A DNA stretch of 64,000 nt from Sphingomonas sp. 8AM. GTDB lineage: Bacteria; Pseudomonadota; Alphaproteobacteria; Sphingomonadales; Sphingomonadaceae. The first letter of the stretch is position 1. Each line of letters starts with the position of its first letter. The translations under genes were made by a program, and so were the position numbers. The stretch is from contig NZ_LR733844.1 of NCBI RefSeq assembly GCF_902506455.1, positions 2,809,303 through 2,873,302 on the forward strand, written 5' to 3'. Shown in pieces: positions 43,612 through 51,523 of this stretch. The notes under the pieces were generated by a model. The model saw only the letters and a program-made list of their open reading frames with translations. It ran no database searches and was not told the DNA's origin.

Positions 43612-44781
43612 TTAGGACGATATCGCGTGACCGGCGGCCCAGCCGCTCGACCACGCCCATTGAAAATTATAGCCGCCCAGCCAGCCAGTCACGTCAACCG
43701 CTTCACCGATCGCATACAGACCGGGCACCTTGCGGGCCTCCATCGTCTTCGACGACAGCGAGTCGGTGGCGATGCCACCAACGGTTACCTCCGCCTTGGC
43801 GAAGCCTTCGGTACCATCCGGGTGGAAGCGCCAGTCGGACAGCCGCCGCTCGGCCTCCGTCAGCGCGCGGTCGGTGGTCGCGCCGAGTTCGTCAATTGCA
43901 AGCCGCTCGGCGAGCACGTCGGCGAGCCGCGATGGCAAGTCGAGCACCTGGACCAGCGTCGCGCGCGGGCGCGCACGCTTGGCCGCGGTCAACCAGCCGG
44001 GGGCGGCGTTCGGACGGAAGTCGATCGCGACCGCTTCGCCGTGCCGCCAGTAACTCGACGCTTGCAGGATCGCGGGACCCGAGAGGCCGCGGTGGGTGAA
44101 CAGCGCAGCCTCGGCGAACGCCGCCTTGCCCGCACGCGCGACGACCGGCGTGGCGACGCCCGAAAGGGCGCGGAACAGCGCCTCGTCGCCGGGCAAGGTC
44201 AGCGGGACCAGCGCGGGGCGCGGCTCGACCACCTTCAGGCCGAAGCGGCGCGCGATGTCATAGGCGATGCCGGTCGCCCCGATCTTGGGGATTGACGGCC
44301 CGCCGGTCGCGATCACCAACGCCGGCGCGGTGTAGCTGCGGTCGCCGTGGGTGATCGTGTAGCGGCCGTCGGCATGGCCGATCTCGCCGAGCGGCTGGCC
44401 CAATCGGATCGTGACGCCGCCCAGCTCGCACTCACCAAGCAGCATGTCGACGATCGCGCGCGCCGAGCCATCGCAGAACAATTGCCCGAGCGTCTTTTCG
44501 TGCCACGCGATGCCGTGCCGGTCGACCATGTCGAGGAAGTCGCGCGCGGTGTAGCGGCCGAGCGCGGACTTGGCGTAATGCGGGTTGGCGGAGAGATAGC
44601 GGTCGGGCGCGGTGTGCAGGTTGGTGAAATTGCAGCGGCCACCGCCGGAGATCAGGATCTTCTTGCCCGGTGCCTCGGCATGGTCGAGCACGACGATGCG
44701 CCGCCCGCGCTGCCCGGCGACCGCCGCCGCCATCAGCCCTGCCCCGCCCGCGCCCAGCACGATCGCGTCGAATGTTTCCAT
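43612..44781 (-). CDS. HI0933/BaiN-family FAD-dependent oxidoreductase
   Basis: A 389-aa flavoprotein of the HI0933 (YhiN/BaiN) family. The N-terminal FAD Rossmann motif is FDAIVLGAGGAGLMAAAVAG, followed by the family signature PGKKILISGGGRCNFTNLHT. FSALGRYTARDF-like, LVIATGGPSIPKIGATGIAY and the C-terminal AEVTVGGIATDSLSSKTMEA and GLYAIGEAVDVTGWLGGYNF are all conserved. Length and order match the family. The exact substrate is unknown for most members. It is the last gene of a minus-strand block; 100 bases separate it from the gamma-synthase family gene upstream. Confidence 0.9.
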   Translation of the reverse strand: METFDAIVLGAGGAGLMAAAVAGQRGRRIVVLDHAEAPGKKILISGGGRCNFTNLHTAPDRYLSANPHYAKSALGRYTARDFLDMVDRHGIAWHEKTLGQLFCDGSARAIVDMLLGECELGGVTIRLGQPLGEIGHADGRYTITHGDRSYTAPALVIATGGPSIPKIGATGIAYDIARRFGLKVVEPRPALVPLTLPGDEALFRALSGVATPVVARAGKAAFAEAALFTHRGLSGPAILQASSYWRHGEAVAIDFRPNAAPGWLTAAKRARPRATLVQVLDLPSRLADVLAERLAIDELGATTDRALTEAERRLSDWRFHPDGTEGFAKAEVTVGGIATDSLSSKTMEARKVPGLYAIGEAVDVTGWLGGYNFQWAWSSGWAAGHAISS

Positions 44782-44838
44782 GGCGCGGCCGTGTCATAGG
44801 CACGGAGCGAAGTCGATGCCGACCGCGGCCCGACCCGT

Positions 44839-44872
44839 CATTGCGACCCCGGCGCAGGCCGGGGTCGCAATG
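44839..44872. terminator. 15-bp perfect hairpin after the gamma-synthase family gene
   Basis: CATTGCGACCCCGGC (44839-44853) and GCCGGGGTCGCAATG (44858-44872) pair perfectly around GCAG, 10 bases beyond the stop at 44882. It combines the ATTGCGA end of repeat family B with the CCCCGGC core of family D. It is the likely transcript end for the upstream minus-strand genes. Confidence 0.65.
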
Positions 44873-44881
44873 AAGGCGAGG

Positions 44882-46201
44882 TCAGATCGCCGCCAGCGCC
44901 TGCTCCATGTCGGCGACCAGATCATCGGCATCCTCGACGCCGATCGAGATACGGACGAGATTGTCGGTGATGCCCAGCGCCTGCTTCCGCTCATCCGCGA
45001 CCGACAGATGCGTCATGCCTGCGGGGTGGCTGGCGAGCGTTTCGGTGCCGCCGAGGCTGACCGCGAGCTTGGCGATCTTCAGCGCGTCGAGGAAGCGGAA
45101 CGCCTCGGGCTCGCCGCCCTTGAGGTAGAGCGAGAAGGTCGAGCCGCCGCCGGTACAGTGGCGGCGGTAGATGTCGGCCTGCCGTCCCTCCGCCTCGGCG
45201 AGGAAGCCGAGATAGCCGACGTGCTCGACCTTTTCGTGATCGCGCAGGAAGGCGCAGACCTTCGCGGCATTCTCGCCGGCGCGGCTCATCCGTAGCTCCA
45301 GCGTTTCGAGGCTGCGCATCAGCATCCACGCCGTGTTGGGGTCACAGATCGTGCCGATCGTGTTGCGCATCGCGCGGATCATGTTGATGAGCGGCTTGGC
45401 GCCCAGCACCGCGCCCGCGACCAGGTCGGAATGACCGCCGGCGTATTTGGTGAGGCTGTAGACCACCGCGTCGGCGCCGTGCTGGAGCGGTTGCGACCAG
45501 AGCGGGCCGAGGAAGGTGTTGTCGATCGCGATCGGCGGCAATTCCTCCGCGCCCGCGAAGATCGCGTCGCGGCTGGCGCGCACCGCCTCGACATCGACCA
45601 GCGCGTTAGTCGGATTGGCGGGGCTTTCCAGATAGATCAGCGCAACGCGGCCGGCGTCGTTCGCCTGCTTCATGACCGCGTCGATCTCCTCGCGGGTCGC
45701 GCCGGCCGGGAAGTCGAGCCAGTTCACGCCGAAGCGGCCGAGCACGCGCGCGATCAGCGTCTCTGTCGCGGCATAGAGCGGGCCGGAGTGGACGATCGTG
45801 TCACCGGGGCGGACAAGTGACAGGAATAGCGTCGCAATCGCCGACATGCCGCTGGAGAAGGTCAGCGCATCCTCCGCCCCCTCCCAGATGCCGAGCCGGT
45901 CCTCCAGAATCTCCTGATTGGGACCGTTGAAGCGCGAATATACCAGCCCCTCGGCACCGCCGGGGCGCTTTCCGGTGACGCCTTCGAAGTGACGTTTGCC
46001 CGCCGCGGCATTCGGGAACACAAACGTCGAGGTAAGGAACACCGGCGGCTTGAGCGCGCCCTCGGAGAGCGCGGGGTCATAGCCGTGGCCCATCATCAGT
46101 GTCGCCGGCTTGAGCTTGCGGCCGCCGATCGAGTCGATCTGCGCCTTGGGTGAGCGGCGCGTCTCGACGCCGGTCAGATCGTCTTCGGTCGGCTTGGTCA
46201 T
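44882..46201 (-). CDS. Cystathionine gamma-synthase/methionine gamma-lyase family enzyme
   Basis: A 439-aa PLP-dependent Cys/Met metabolism enzyme. The cofactor Lys is in VVYSLTKYAGGHSDLVAGAV. Other family motifs are PPVFLTSTFVFPNAAAGKRH, RFNGPNQEILEDRLGIWEGA, TFSSGMSAIATLFLSL, VHSGPLYAATETLIARVLGR, LIYLESPANPTNALVDVEAV and VSLGGTETLASHPAGMTHLS. It is about 40 residues longer than typical CGS because of the N-terminal extension (residues 1-45), a form common in sphingomonads. Synthase and lyase activities cannot be told apart from sequence. ATG 46201 precedes MTKPTEDDLTGVE. Confidence 0.9.
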   Translation of the reverse strand: MTKPTEDDLTGVETRRSPKAQIDSIGGRKLKPATLMMGHGYDPALSEGALKPPVFLTSTFVFPNAAAGKRHFEGVTGKRPGGAEGLVYSRFNGPNQEILEDRLGIWEGAEDALTFSSGMSAIATLFLSLVRPGDTIVHSGPLYAATETLIARVLGRFGVNWLDFPAGATREEIDAVMKQANDAGRVALIYLESPANPTNALVDVEAVRASRDAIFAGAEELPPIAIDNTFLGPLWSQPLQHGADAVVYSLTKYAGGHSDLVAGAVLGAKPLINMIRAMRNTIGTICDPNTAWMLMRSLETLELRMSRAGENAAKVCAFLRDHEKVEHVGYLGFLAEAEGRQADIYRRHCTGGGSTFSLYLKGGEPEAFRFLDALKIAKLAVSLGGTETLASHPAGMTHLSVADERKQALGITDNLVRISIGVEDADDLVADMEQALAAI

Positions 46202-46212
46202 GACAGTTTCAC

Positions 46213-46620
46213 CTATTGGGAACGATAGGGAACGAACTGGCCCATCGCGCAGCTGCCGCTGGGGATGTTGGCCTGCAGGTTCATGGTCTGGGCGATGTCG
46301 CCGCGGCACAGACGCGTCTGATATTGACGGGTGATGATCACGTCGCCGCGCGACACCGCCTCGCACCCGCCGCCGGTGTCGGTGACATAGACCAGCTTGC
46401 CGCTGACGCGGTAGAGCAGCTTGCCATTGTAGGCGGTGAGCTGCGGGCGGGTGAAGCGCGTATCGATGCAATCCTGCGGCTTGCCGGCGGTCTTGCCTGC
46501 GAGCAGCTTTTCGTAGGCGACCCGGTTCTTGTCGGGTCTGTCCGTCTTCTGCACCGGGGCCGCGACCACCGCGGCCGCGCCGAGCGCCGCCGCAGCGGCG
46601 AAGGTCATGAGGAAACGCAT
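46213..46620 (-). CDS. Secreted protein of unknown function
   Basis: A 135-aa protein with a signal peptide (RFLMTFAAAAALGAAAVVAA, cleaved near AAP). The mature part has four Cys (PQDCIDTRF, GGGCEAVSRGD, TRLCRGDIAQ, SGSCAMGQFVPY) that could form two disulfides. Short beta-strand-like stretches (GKLLYRVSGKLVYVTDTGG) lie between them. I do not recognise a family. It lies 11 bases before the gamma-synthase family gene on the same strand. Confidence 0.7.
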   Translation of the reverse strand: MRFLMTFAAAAALGAAAVVAAPVQKTDRPDKNRVAYEKLLAGKTAGKPQDCIDTRFTRPQLTAYNGKLLYRVSGKLVYVTDTGGGCEAVSRGDVIITRQYQTRLCRGDIAQTMNLQANIPSGSCAMGQFVPYRSQ

Positions 46621-46677
46621 CGCTTTCTCTCCTTCTATCCGCACGTTACCGGCATGGTTACGTGCGTTACCATATCG

Positions 46678-47394
46678 TCAGCCCTGATCCTTGCGCAAGC
46701 GGCGTTCGGCGAAGGTGGCGACATCGGGCGCGCGCAGGAACGGGTTGGTCGCACGTTCGAGCGCGATCGTGGTGGGGATCGTCGCCGCTCCCGCCGCGCG
46801 GCGCCGGTCGACCTCGACCATTCGTTGCGCGAGCGCCTGATTGTCGGGCTCGACCGTCAGCGCGAACCGGCCATTCGACTGTGTATATTCGTGCCCGCAA
46901 TAAACACGCGTCGCGTCGTCGAGCGCGGCGTAGCGCTGCATGTTCGCAAACATCTCGGCCGGTGTGCCCTCGAACAGCCGGCCGCAGCCCATCGCGAACA
47001 ACGTGTCGCCGGTGAAGATCACGCCGTCGTCGGCGAAGTGGAAGGCGATATGCCCGGCGGTGTGGCCGGGGACGTGCCACACCGCGGCGCGATGCGTGCC
47101 GAGCGACACGACGTCGCCCTTCCCGACACCGTCGTCCAGCGCGTCGATCTTCGCGCGCTCGGACTCGGGTCCGATGACCCGCGCACCGGTCGCCTGCTTG
47201 ATCGCCGCCGCGCCGCCGACGTGATCGCCGTGCCAGTGCGTCAGCCAGACTTCCCCGATCGTCCAGCCGCGCGCCGCTGCCGCGTCGAGGACCGGCTGTG
47301 CCTCGCCCGGATCGAGTGCGACGGTCTGCGTGCCGTCACCAAGCAGCCACGCGTAATTGTCGCTCAGGACGGGGACGCGGACGATCTCCAGCAT
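46678..47394 (-). CDS. gloB: Hydroxyacylglutathione hydrolase (glyoxalase II)
   Basis: A 238-aa metallo-beta-lactamase-fold hydrolase that splits S-lactoylglutathione in methylglyoxal detoxification. The dinuclear metal motif THWHGDHVGG supplies His/His/Asp/His. WHVPGHTAGHIAFHF carries the next His, DTLFAMGCGRLFEGTP the bridging Asp, and VYCGHEYTQSNGRFAL the last His and substrate-binding residues. EVDRRRAAGAATIPTT and NPFLRAPD are the family C-terminus. It ends the gloA-gloB pair; the two genes are one base apart. Confidence 0.95.
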   Translation of the reverse strand: MLEIVRVPVLSDNYAWLLGDGTQTVALDPGEAQPVLDAAAARGWTIGEVWLTHWHGDHVGGAAAIKQATGARVIGPESERAKIDALDDGVGKGDVVSLGTHRAAVWHVPGHTAGHIAFHFADDGVIFTGDTLFAMGCGRLFEGTPAEMFANMQRYAALDDATRVYCGHEYTQSNGRFALTVEPDNQALAQRMVEVDRRRAAGAATIPTTIALERATNPFLRAPDVATFAERRLRKDQG

Positions 47395-47395
47395 C

Positions 47396-47830
47396 TCACC
47401 ACGTCCCGGTATTGGGCATCGACGTCCACGGCTCGGCGGGTTCGAGCGTGCCGTCCTGCAACAGCTCGATCGAAATGCCGTCGGGCGTCTTCACGAACGC
47501 CATGTGCCCGTCGCGCGGCGGGCGGTGGATGACGTAGCCGTGATCGAGCAGCCGCTGGCAGGTCTCGTAGATATTGTCGACGCGGTAGGCGAGGTGACCG
47601 AAGTTGCGCCCGCCGGCATATTCCTCCGGGTCCCAATTGTGGGTCAGCTCGACCTCCGCATTCGCGCGCTCGCCTGGCGCGTTCATGTCCTCGGGGGTGG
47701 CGAGAAAGATCAGCGTGAAGCGGCCCTTCTCGTTCTCGATGCGGCGGACTTGCCTGAGCCCGAGCAGCTCGAAAAAGGCGATCGTCGCGTCGGGATCGCT
47801 GACCCGGATCATCGTGTGCAGATATTTCAA
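47396..47830 (-). CDS. gloA: Lactoylglutathione lyase (glyoxalase I)
   Basis: A 144-aa vicinal-oxygen-chelate enzyme that converts the methylglyoxal-glutathione adduct to S-lactoylglutathione. It begins KYLHTMIRVSDPDATIAFFE (metal His), with LELTHNWDPEEYAGGRNFGH-type VELTHNWDPEEYAGGRNFGH (Glu and His ligands) and ending FVKTPDGISIELLQ (Glu). The order and length are those of the Ni/Co-type bacterial GloA. It forms a complete two-enzyme detoxification unit with gloB, which starts one base downstream, and follows the alpha/beta hydrolase gene by 18 bases. Confidence 0.95.
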   Translation of the reverse strand: MKYLHTMIRVSDPDATIAFFELLGLRQVRRIENEKGRFTLIFLATPEDMNAPGERANAEVELTHNWDPEEYAGGRNFGHLAYRVDNIYETCQRLLDHGYVIHRPPRDGHMAFVKTPDGISIELLQDGTLEPAEPWTSMPNTGTW

Positions 47831-47848
47831 CGTCTTCGCTCCCGCCCG

Positions 47849-48574
47849 TCAGGGCACCACATCCTCGACGGCGCGGACCAGCAACGCGATGTCGTCCTCG
47901 CGCGAGAGCCGGTGGTCGCCGTCCTTGACCAACCACGTCTGAACGTGCGGGGAGCGGATCAGTTCGGCGAGCCGGCAGGTGCGATGCCACGGCACATCCG
48001 GATCCTGCTGCCCCTGGAGGAAGCGCACCGGGCCGTCGTAGGCGATCGTGCCGCCCATCAGGCGGTTCGCCTCGCCGGATTGCCAGAAGCGGCGCGTGTA
48101 GACGGTCGGCGCCGGGCCGTACGGGTTCGGGCGTTCGAGGCGGCCGTGCTGGAGCAGGTACATCTTCTCGTCCTGCGAAAAGCCCCAGTCGGTGAAATCG
48201 GGCGCGGGTGCGATGCCGACCAGCGCCGCGACACGCTCCGGCCGGGCGAGCGCGGCGAGCAAGGCGATCCATCCGCCCATCGACGAACCGACCAGCACCA
48301 CCGGGCCATCGACATGGTCGATCATCGCCAGCGCATCGTCGCGCCAGTCGGCGAGCGACTGGTCCTCGAACTTGCCCTCGCTGGCGCCACAGCCGCCGTA
48401 GTCGAAGCGGAGATAGGCGCGGCCCTGTGCCTTTGCCCATTCCTCGAGCGCGACCGCCTTGCTGCCGGTCATGTCGGAGGCATAGCCGGGCAGGAAGACG
48501 ATCGTCGGCGTCGTGCCTTGCGTGTGGTGGTAGGCGAGCCGCGGGCGCGGCGGTTGCGATGTGACGATGCTCAT
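47849..48574 (-). CDS. Alpha/beta hydrolase
   Basis: A 241-aa alpha/beta-hydrolase. The oxyanion region is VFLPGYASDMTGSKAVALEE, the nucleophile elbow GPVVLVGSSMGGWIALLAAL with Ser in GSSMG, then the Asp in PVRFLQGQQDPDVPWHRTCR and the His in VKDGDHRLSREDDIA. The pattern resembles palmitoyl-protein/monoacylglycerol esterase-like hydrolases of alphaproteobacteria. It is the first gene of the run gloA-gloB and is likely cotranscribed. Its involvement in aldehyde or thioester removal is only suggested by context. Confidence 0.87.
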   Translation of the reverse strand: MSIVTSQPPRPRLAYHHTQGTTPTIVFLPGYASDMTGSKAVALEEWAKAQGRAYLRFDYGGCGASEGKFEDQSLADWRDDALAMIDHVDGPVVLVGSSMGGWIALLAALARPERVAALVGIAPAPDFTDWGFSQDEKMYLLQHGRLERPNPYGPAPTVYTRRFWQSGEANRLMGGTIAYDGPVRFLQGQQDPDVPWHRTCRLAELIRSPHVQTWLVKDGDHRLSREDDIALLVRAVEDVVP

Positions 48575-48696
48575 GCGCCGGCTTTAGCGGGAAGACGCAG
48601 GCGAGCGGAAGGGTGGCGTGCCGGTTGTGGCGTAACGCCGGCTGACGCTAAATTTCAGGGGGCTAATCGCCATTCCGCGGTCCACTTGCCTCCGTC

Positions 48697-48780
48697 CGTC
48701 ATCCCGGACTTGATCCGGGATCCCGCTTCTTTCCTCGCTGGCCAAGAAGAAGCGGGGCCCCGGATCAAGTTCGGGGCGAC
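48697..48780. repeat. Intergenic palindrome, family E, copy 1
   Basis: Left CGTCATCCCGGACTTGATCC followed by GGGATCCCGCTTCTT, right arm AAGAAGCGGGGCCCCGGATC followed by AAGTTCGGGGCGAC (to 48780). The arms are near-complements around a short spacer. Copy 2 is at 51404. Confidence 0.88.
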
Positions 48781-48930
48781 GATCTGAACTGCGGAAAGGC
48801 CGAGGTTATCAGGCGCGACGCGCATTATCAGCGTCTCCCAACTGGGCCCCGGCCTTCGCCGGGGTGACGCTTCGGCTTCGATAGATGAGGCTCTTTAGAG
48901 CGCGATGAGATCAGGTGGAACTGTCCATCC

Positions 48931-49005
48931 GTCATTGCGAGCGCAGCGAAGCAATCCAGAGCCGGACCAGGACGCCCTGGATTGCTTCGCTGCGCTCGCA
49001 ATGAC
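48931..49005. repeat. Intergenic palindrome, family B, copy 2
   Basis: Arms GTCATTGCGAGCGCAGCGAA... (48931-48959) and its exact complement (48977-49005), 29 bp each with a 17-base spacer. It has GCGCAGCG where copies at 29369 and 58564 have GCGTAGCG, with the compensating change in the other arm. Confidence 0.92.
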
Positions 49006-49111
49006 GGGTCAATTAGATGTCATCATGCTCTGATGAGCAATTTGTTCAGCTTGCGGGGCCGTGGAGGCCGCAGCAGGTCTGGCATGACGAGCGGAACAGT
49101 TCGCCCTCCGG

Positions 49112-50521
49112 TCAGCCCGCGAGCATCTGAACCATCTCCGCCGCGAGCAGCGAGAGCGTGTCGTCGCGCGCGCCCATCACGACGATGCGGTCGCCGGGCT
49201 GCGCCTGTGCGACGCAATGCGCCGCCGCCGCCGCGCGATCGGGGATGTGGAGTGCTTTGCCGCCCGCGATCGTCACGTCGTGGACGATGTCGGCGCTGGT
49301 CACCTCGCGCGCGACGGTCCCGCCCTGATAGACCGGGTCGGGAAGCACGAGCAGGTCGTCGGCGCGCAGGTGGGTGGCGAACATCGCGGCGAGGTCGGCG
49401 CGCATCACCTTGAGCGGGCCGTAGCCGTGCGGCTGGAAAAGCGCGATCACGCCGCCGGGGAAGGCGTGGAGCGTGTCGAGCGTCGCGGCGATCTTGTCGG
49501 GGTTGTGGCCGAAGTCGTCGATCACCGCGACGCCGTTCGCCTCTCCCACCAGATCGAAGCGGCGGCGCAGGCCGGTGAAGCGCTCGACGCCTGCGACGGC
49601 GTCCTCGAGCGAGAGGCCGGCGGCGAGCGTCGCGCCGATCGCGGCGAGCGCGTTCGCGACGTTGTGGCGGCCGGGCACCTTGAGCGCGACCGATATACGC
49701 CGACCATCGTGCACCAGCGTGAAGCGGATCGCGAACGGCGCGGCGACCATGTCGGTCGCGAACAGGTCGGCGCTTTCTTCGACCAGCGAGAAGCGGGTCA
49801 CGCGCGCGGGCGGGAGCGCCATCGCGAGCCGCGCGGCGTCCATATTGTCGGCGTTGACCACCGCGACGCGCGCATGGCCGATGAAGTCGCCGAACAGCCG
49901 GTTCAGCTCGTCCAGCGACTTGTGGTCGAGGCTGACGTTGTTGAGCACCGCGACCTGCGGGCGGTAGAGCGCAATCGAGCCGTCGCTCTCGTCGACCTCG
50001 CTGACATACGGATCGCCCTGCCCGACCAAAGCGCTGGCGAACGGGCGGTCGGGGCTGGCGAAGTCCTTCATCACCGCGCCGTTCATCACGGTCGGGTCGC
50101 GTCCGGCGACGTGGAGGATCGTCGCGATCATGCCGGTAACGGTCGACTTGCCGCTGGTCCCCGCGACGCCGATCGGTTGCGCGGCGGCGTTGAACAGGGC
50201 GGCGTTGAGCTCGGCGCGCGACAGGCGGCGGCAGCCGAGCCGGGTTGCGGCAACGATGTCAGCCACCGTGTCCTCGACGGCGGCGGAGGCGACGACGATC
50301 TGCTCGGGCGACGATACGCCGCTGCCGTCCTGCGGGAACAATTCGACGCCGAGCGCGCGCAGGCCGTCGAACTTGGCGGGGACGCGGCCCTGGTCGAGGC
50401 CGCGGTCGCTGCCCGCGACGATCGCGCCGCGGCCCTTGAGGATCATCGCCAGCGGCATCATTCCCGATCCGCCGATCCCGACCAGAAAGAAGCGCTGGCC
50501 CGATACGTTGCCGTCATGCAT
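49112..50521 (-). CDS. Mur ligase family protein (MurC/Mpl-like)
   Basis: A 469-aa ATP-dependent muropeptide ligase. The N-terminal UDP-binding fold begins FFLVGIGGSGMMPLAMILKG and AIVAGSDRG. The ATP loop is IGVAGTSGKSTVTGMIATIL. The central domain has YVSEVDESDGSIALYRPQVA, VLNNVSLDHKSLDELNRLFG and VPGRHNVANALAAIGATLAA, and domain 3 VAVIDDFGHNPDKIAATLDT and LFQPHGYGPLKVMRADLAAM. It is outside any cell-division cluster and divergent from an LD-carboxypeptidase, so a peptidoglycan-recycling role like Mpl (joining tripeptide to UDP-MurNAc) is more likely than the essential MurC step. This is inference. Confidence 0.85.
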   Translation of the reverse strand: MHDGNVSGQRFFLVGIGGSGMMPLAMILKGRGAIVAGSDRGLDQGRVPAKFDGLRALGVELFPQDGSGVSSPEQIVVASAAVEDTVADIVAATRLGCRRLSRAELNAALFNAAAQPIGVAGTSGKSTVTGMIATILHVAGRDPTVMNGAVMKDFASPDRPFASALVGQGDPYVSEVDESDGSIALYRPQVAVLNNVSLDHKSLDELNRLFGDFIGHARVAVVNADNMDAARLAMALPPARVTRFSLVEESADLFATDMVAAPFAIRFTLVHDGRRISVALKVPGRHNVANALAAIGATLAAGLSLEDAVAGVERFTGLRRRFDLVGEANGVAVIDDFGHNPDKIAATLDTLHAFPGGVIALFQPHGYGPLKVMRADLAAMFATHLRADDLLVLPDPVYQGGTVAREVTSADIVHDVTIAGGKALHIPDRAAAAAHCVAQAQPGDRIVVMGARDDTLSLLAAEMVQMLAG

Positions 50522-50571
50522 GGCGGCGGGCTATCGGCGCTTTGCGCGGGCGTGACAAGCAGGAGGTGGCG

Positions 50572-51387
50572 ATGCGGATCGGAGTGCTGGCGGCGAGCAG
50601 CGTCGCCAACCCGGACGTGATCGCGCCGGTCTCCGCCTTCGCGGCGGTCGCCTATCCCGAGATCGATCTCATCTTTCACCCGCAATGCTATGCGCAGGAC
50701 GGGCATTTCGCCGGGTCGGACGCGGTGCGCGCGGCGGCGTTTCTCGAATATGCCAACGATCCGGCATTCGATGCGATCTGGTTCCTGCGCGGCGGTTATG
50801 GGTCAAACCGGTTGCTGGCGACGATCCTGCCGCAGCTTGGGCCGGCGGCGCGGACCAAGACGTATCTCGGTTATTCCGATGTCGGGTTTCTGCTCGGCGC
50901 GCTCTACGCGCGGCGGATCGGGCGCGCGGTGCATGGGCCGATGGCGAGCGACATCCGGCGACGGAACGGCGATGCGACCGTGGCGCGCGCGCTGGGGTGG
51001 CTGGCGCGTGGGGATCGTGCCGGGCTGGAGCCGGGGCTCGACGGGCGGCCGGCGGCGGCGTTCAACCTGTCGATCCTCGCGGCGTTGATCGGGACGCCGT
51101 ATCTGCCCGACCTCGCCGACCATGTGCTGATCGTCGAGGAAGTCTCCGAGGCCATGTATGCGATCGACCGGATGCTGTTCACGCTCGGCAATGCCACGCA
51201 GTTGCGCAGCATCGCGGGGGTGCGGCTGGGTGCGGTGACGGCGGTGAAGGAGAATGAGCCGGACTGGGGCGAGCCGATCGAGGAAATGATGGTGCGCTGG
51301 TGCCGCGATCTGGGGGTGCCGTATCTGGGGCGCGCGCAGATCGGGCATACGCAGGCGAACCATGTGGTGCCGTTCGGGGTGGGTTGA
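50572..51387 (+). CDS. LD-carboxypeptidase (peptidase S66 family)
   Basis: A 271-aa serine peptidase of the S66 family, which removes the terminal D-Ala from tetrapeptides during peptidoglycan recycling. It starts MRIGVLAASSVANPDVIAPV. The nucleophile region is RGGYGSNRLLATIL and TYLGYSDVGFLLGALYARRI (catalytic Ser), the Glu is in HVLIVEEVSEAMYAIDRMLF and the His in RAQIGHTQANHVVPFGVG. A textbook ribosome binding site (AGGAGGTGGCG) fixes ATG 50572. It is divergent from the Mur ligase with 50 bases between the start codons, so they probably share regulation. Confidence 0.88.
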   Translation: MRIGVLAASSVANPDVIAPVSAFAAVAYPEIDLIFHPQCYAQDGHFAGSDAVRAAAFLEYANDPAFDAIWFLRGGYGSNRLLATILPQLGPAARTKTYLGYSDVGFLLGALYARRIGRAVHGPMASDIRRRNGDATVARALGWLARGDRAGLEPGLDGRPAAAFNLSILAALIGTPYLPDLADHVLIVEEVSEAMYAIDRMLFTLGNATQLRSIAGVRLGAVTAVKENEPDWGEPIEEMMVRWCRDLGVPYLGRAQIGHTQANHVVPFGVG

Positions 51388-51403
51388 TCGCCTGACCTTT
51401 TGC

Positions 51404-51510
51404 CGTCGCCCCGGACCAATCGGCAAGCTCAGGAGAGCCTTGATCCGGGGTCCCGCTTTTACAGCAAGTGCCGCGAAGAAGCGGGGTCCCGGGTCAAGCC
51501 CGGGACGACG
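51404..51510. repeat. Intergenic palindrome, family E, copy 2
   Basis: Left CGTCGCCCCGGACCAAT... and TTGATCCGGGGTCCCGCTTT (to about 51460), right GAAGAAGCGGGGTCCCGGGT followed by CAAGCCCGGGACGACG (to about 51510). The left arm carries an extra insertion (CGGCAAGCTCAGGAGAGCC). It lies between the convergent S66 and retropepsin genes. Confidence 0.85.
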
Positions 51511-51523
51511 AAAGCAGGCGGGA

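Larger units (their letters stand above)
48575..49111. other. 537-base intergenic region filled with palindromic repeats
   Basis: Contains a family E palindrome (48697-48780), a single family D arm (about 48842-48867, GGGCCCCGGCCTTCGCCGGG) and a family B palindrome (48931-49005), with short unique sequence between. I see no gene or tRNA here. The promoter of the alpha/beta hydrolase must lie near its right edge of 48575, and the mur ligase stop is at 49112. Confidence 0.8.

Noticed and set aside
48982-49413. 143-codon plus-strand frame at the mur ligase end
   Set aside because: Begins inside a family B palindrome and runs antisense to the ligase; Arg-rich shadow composition.
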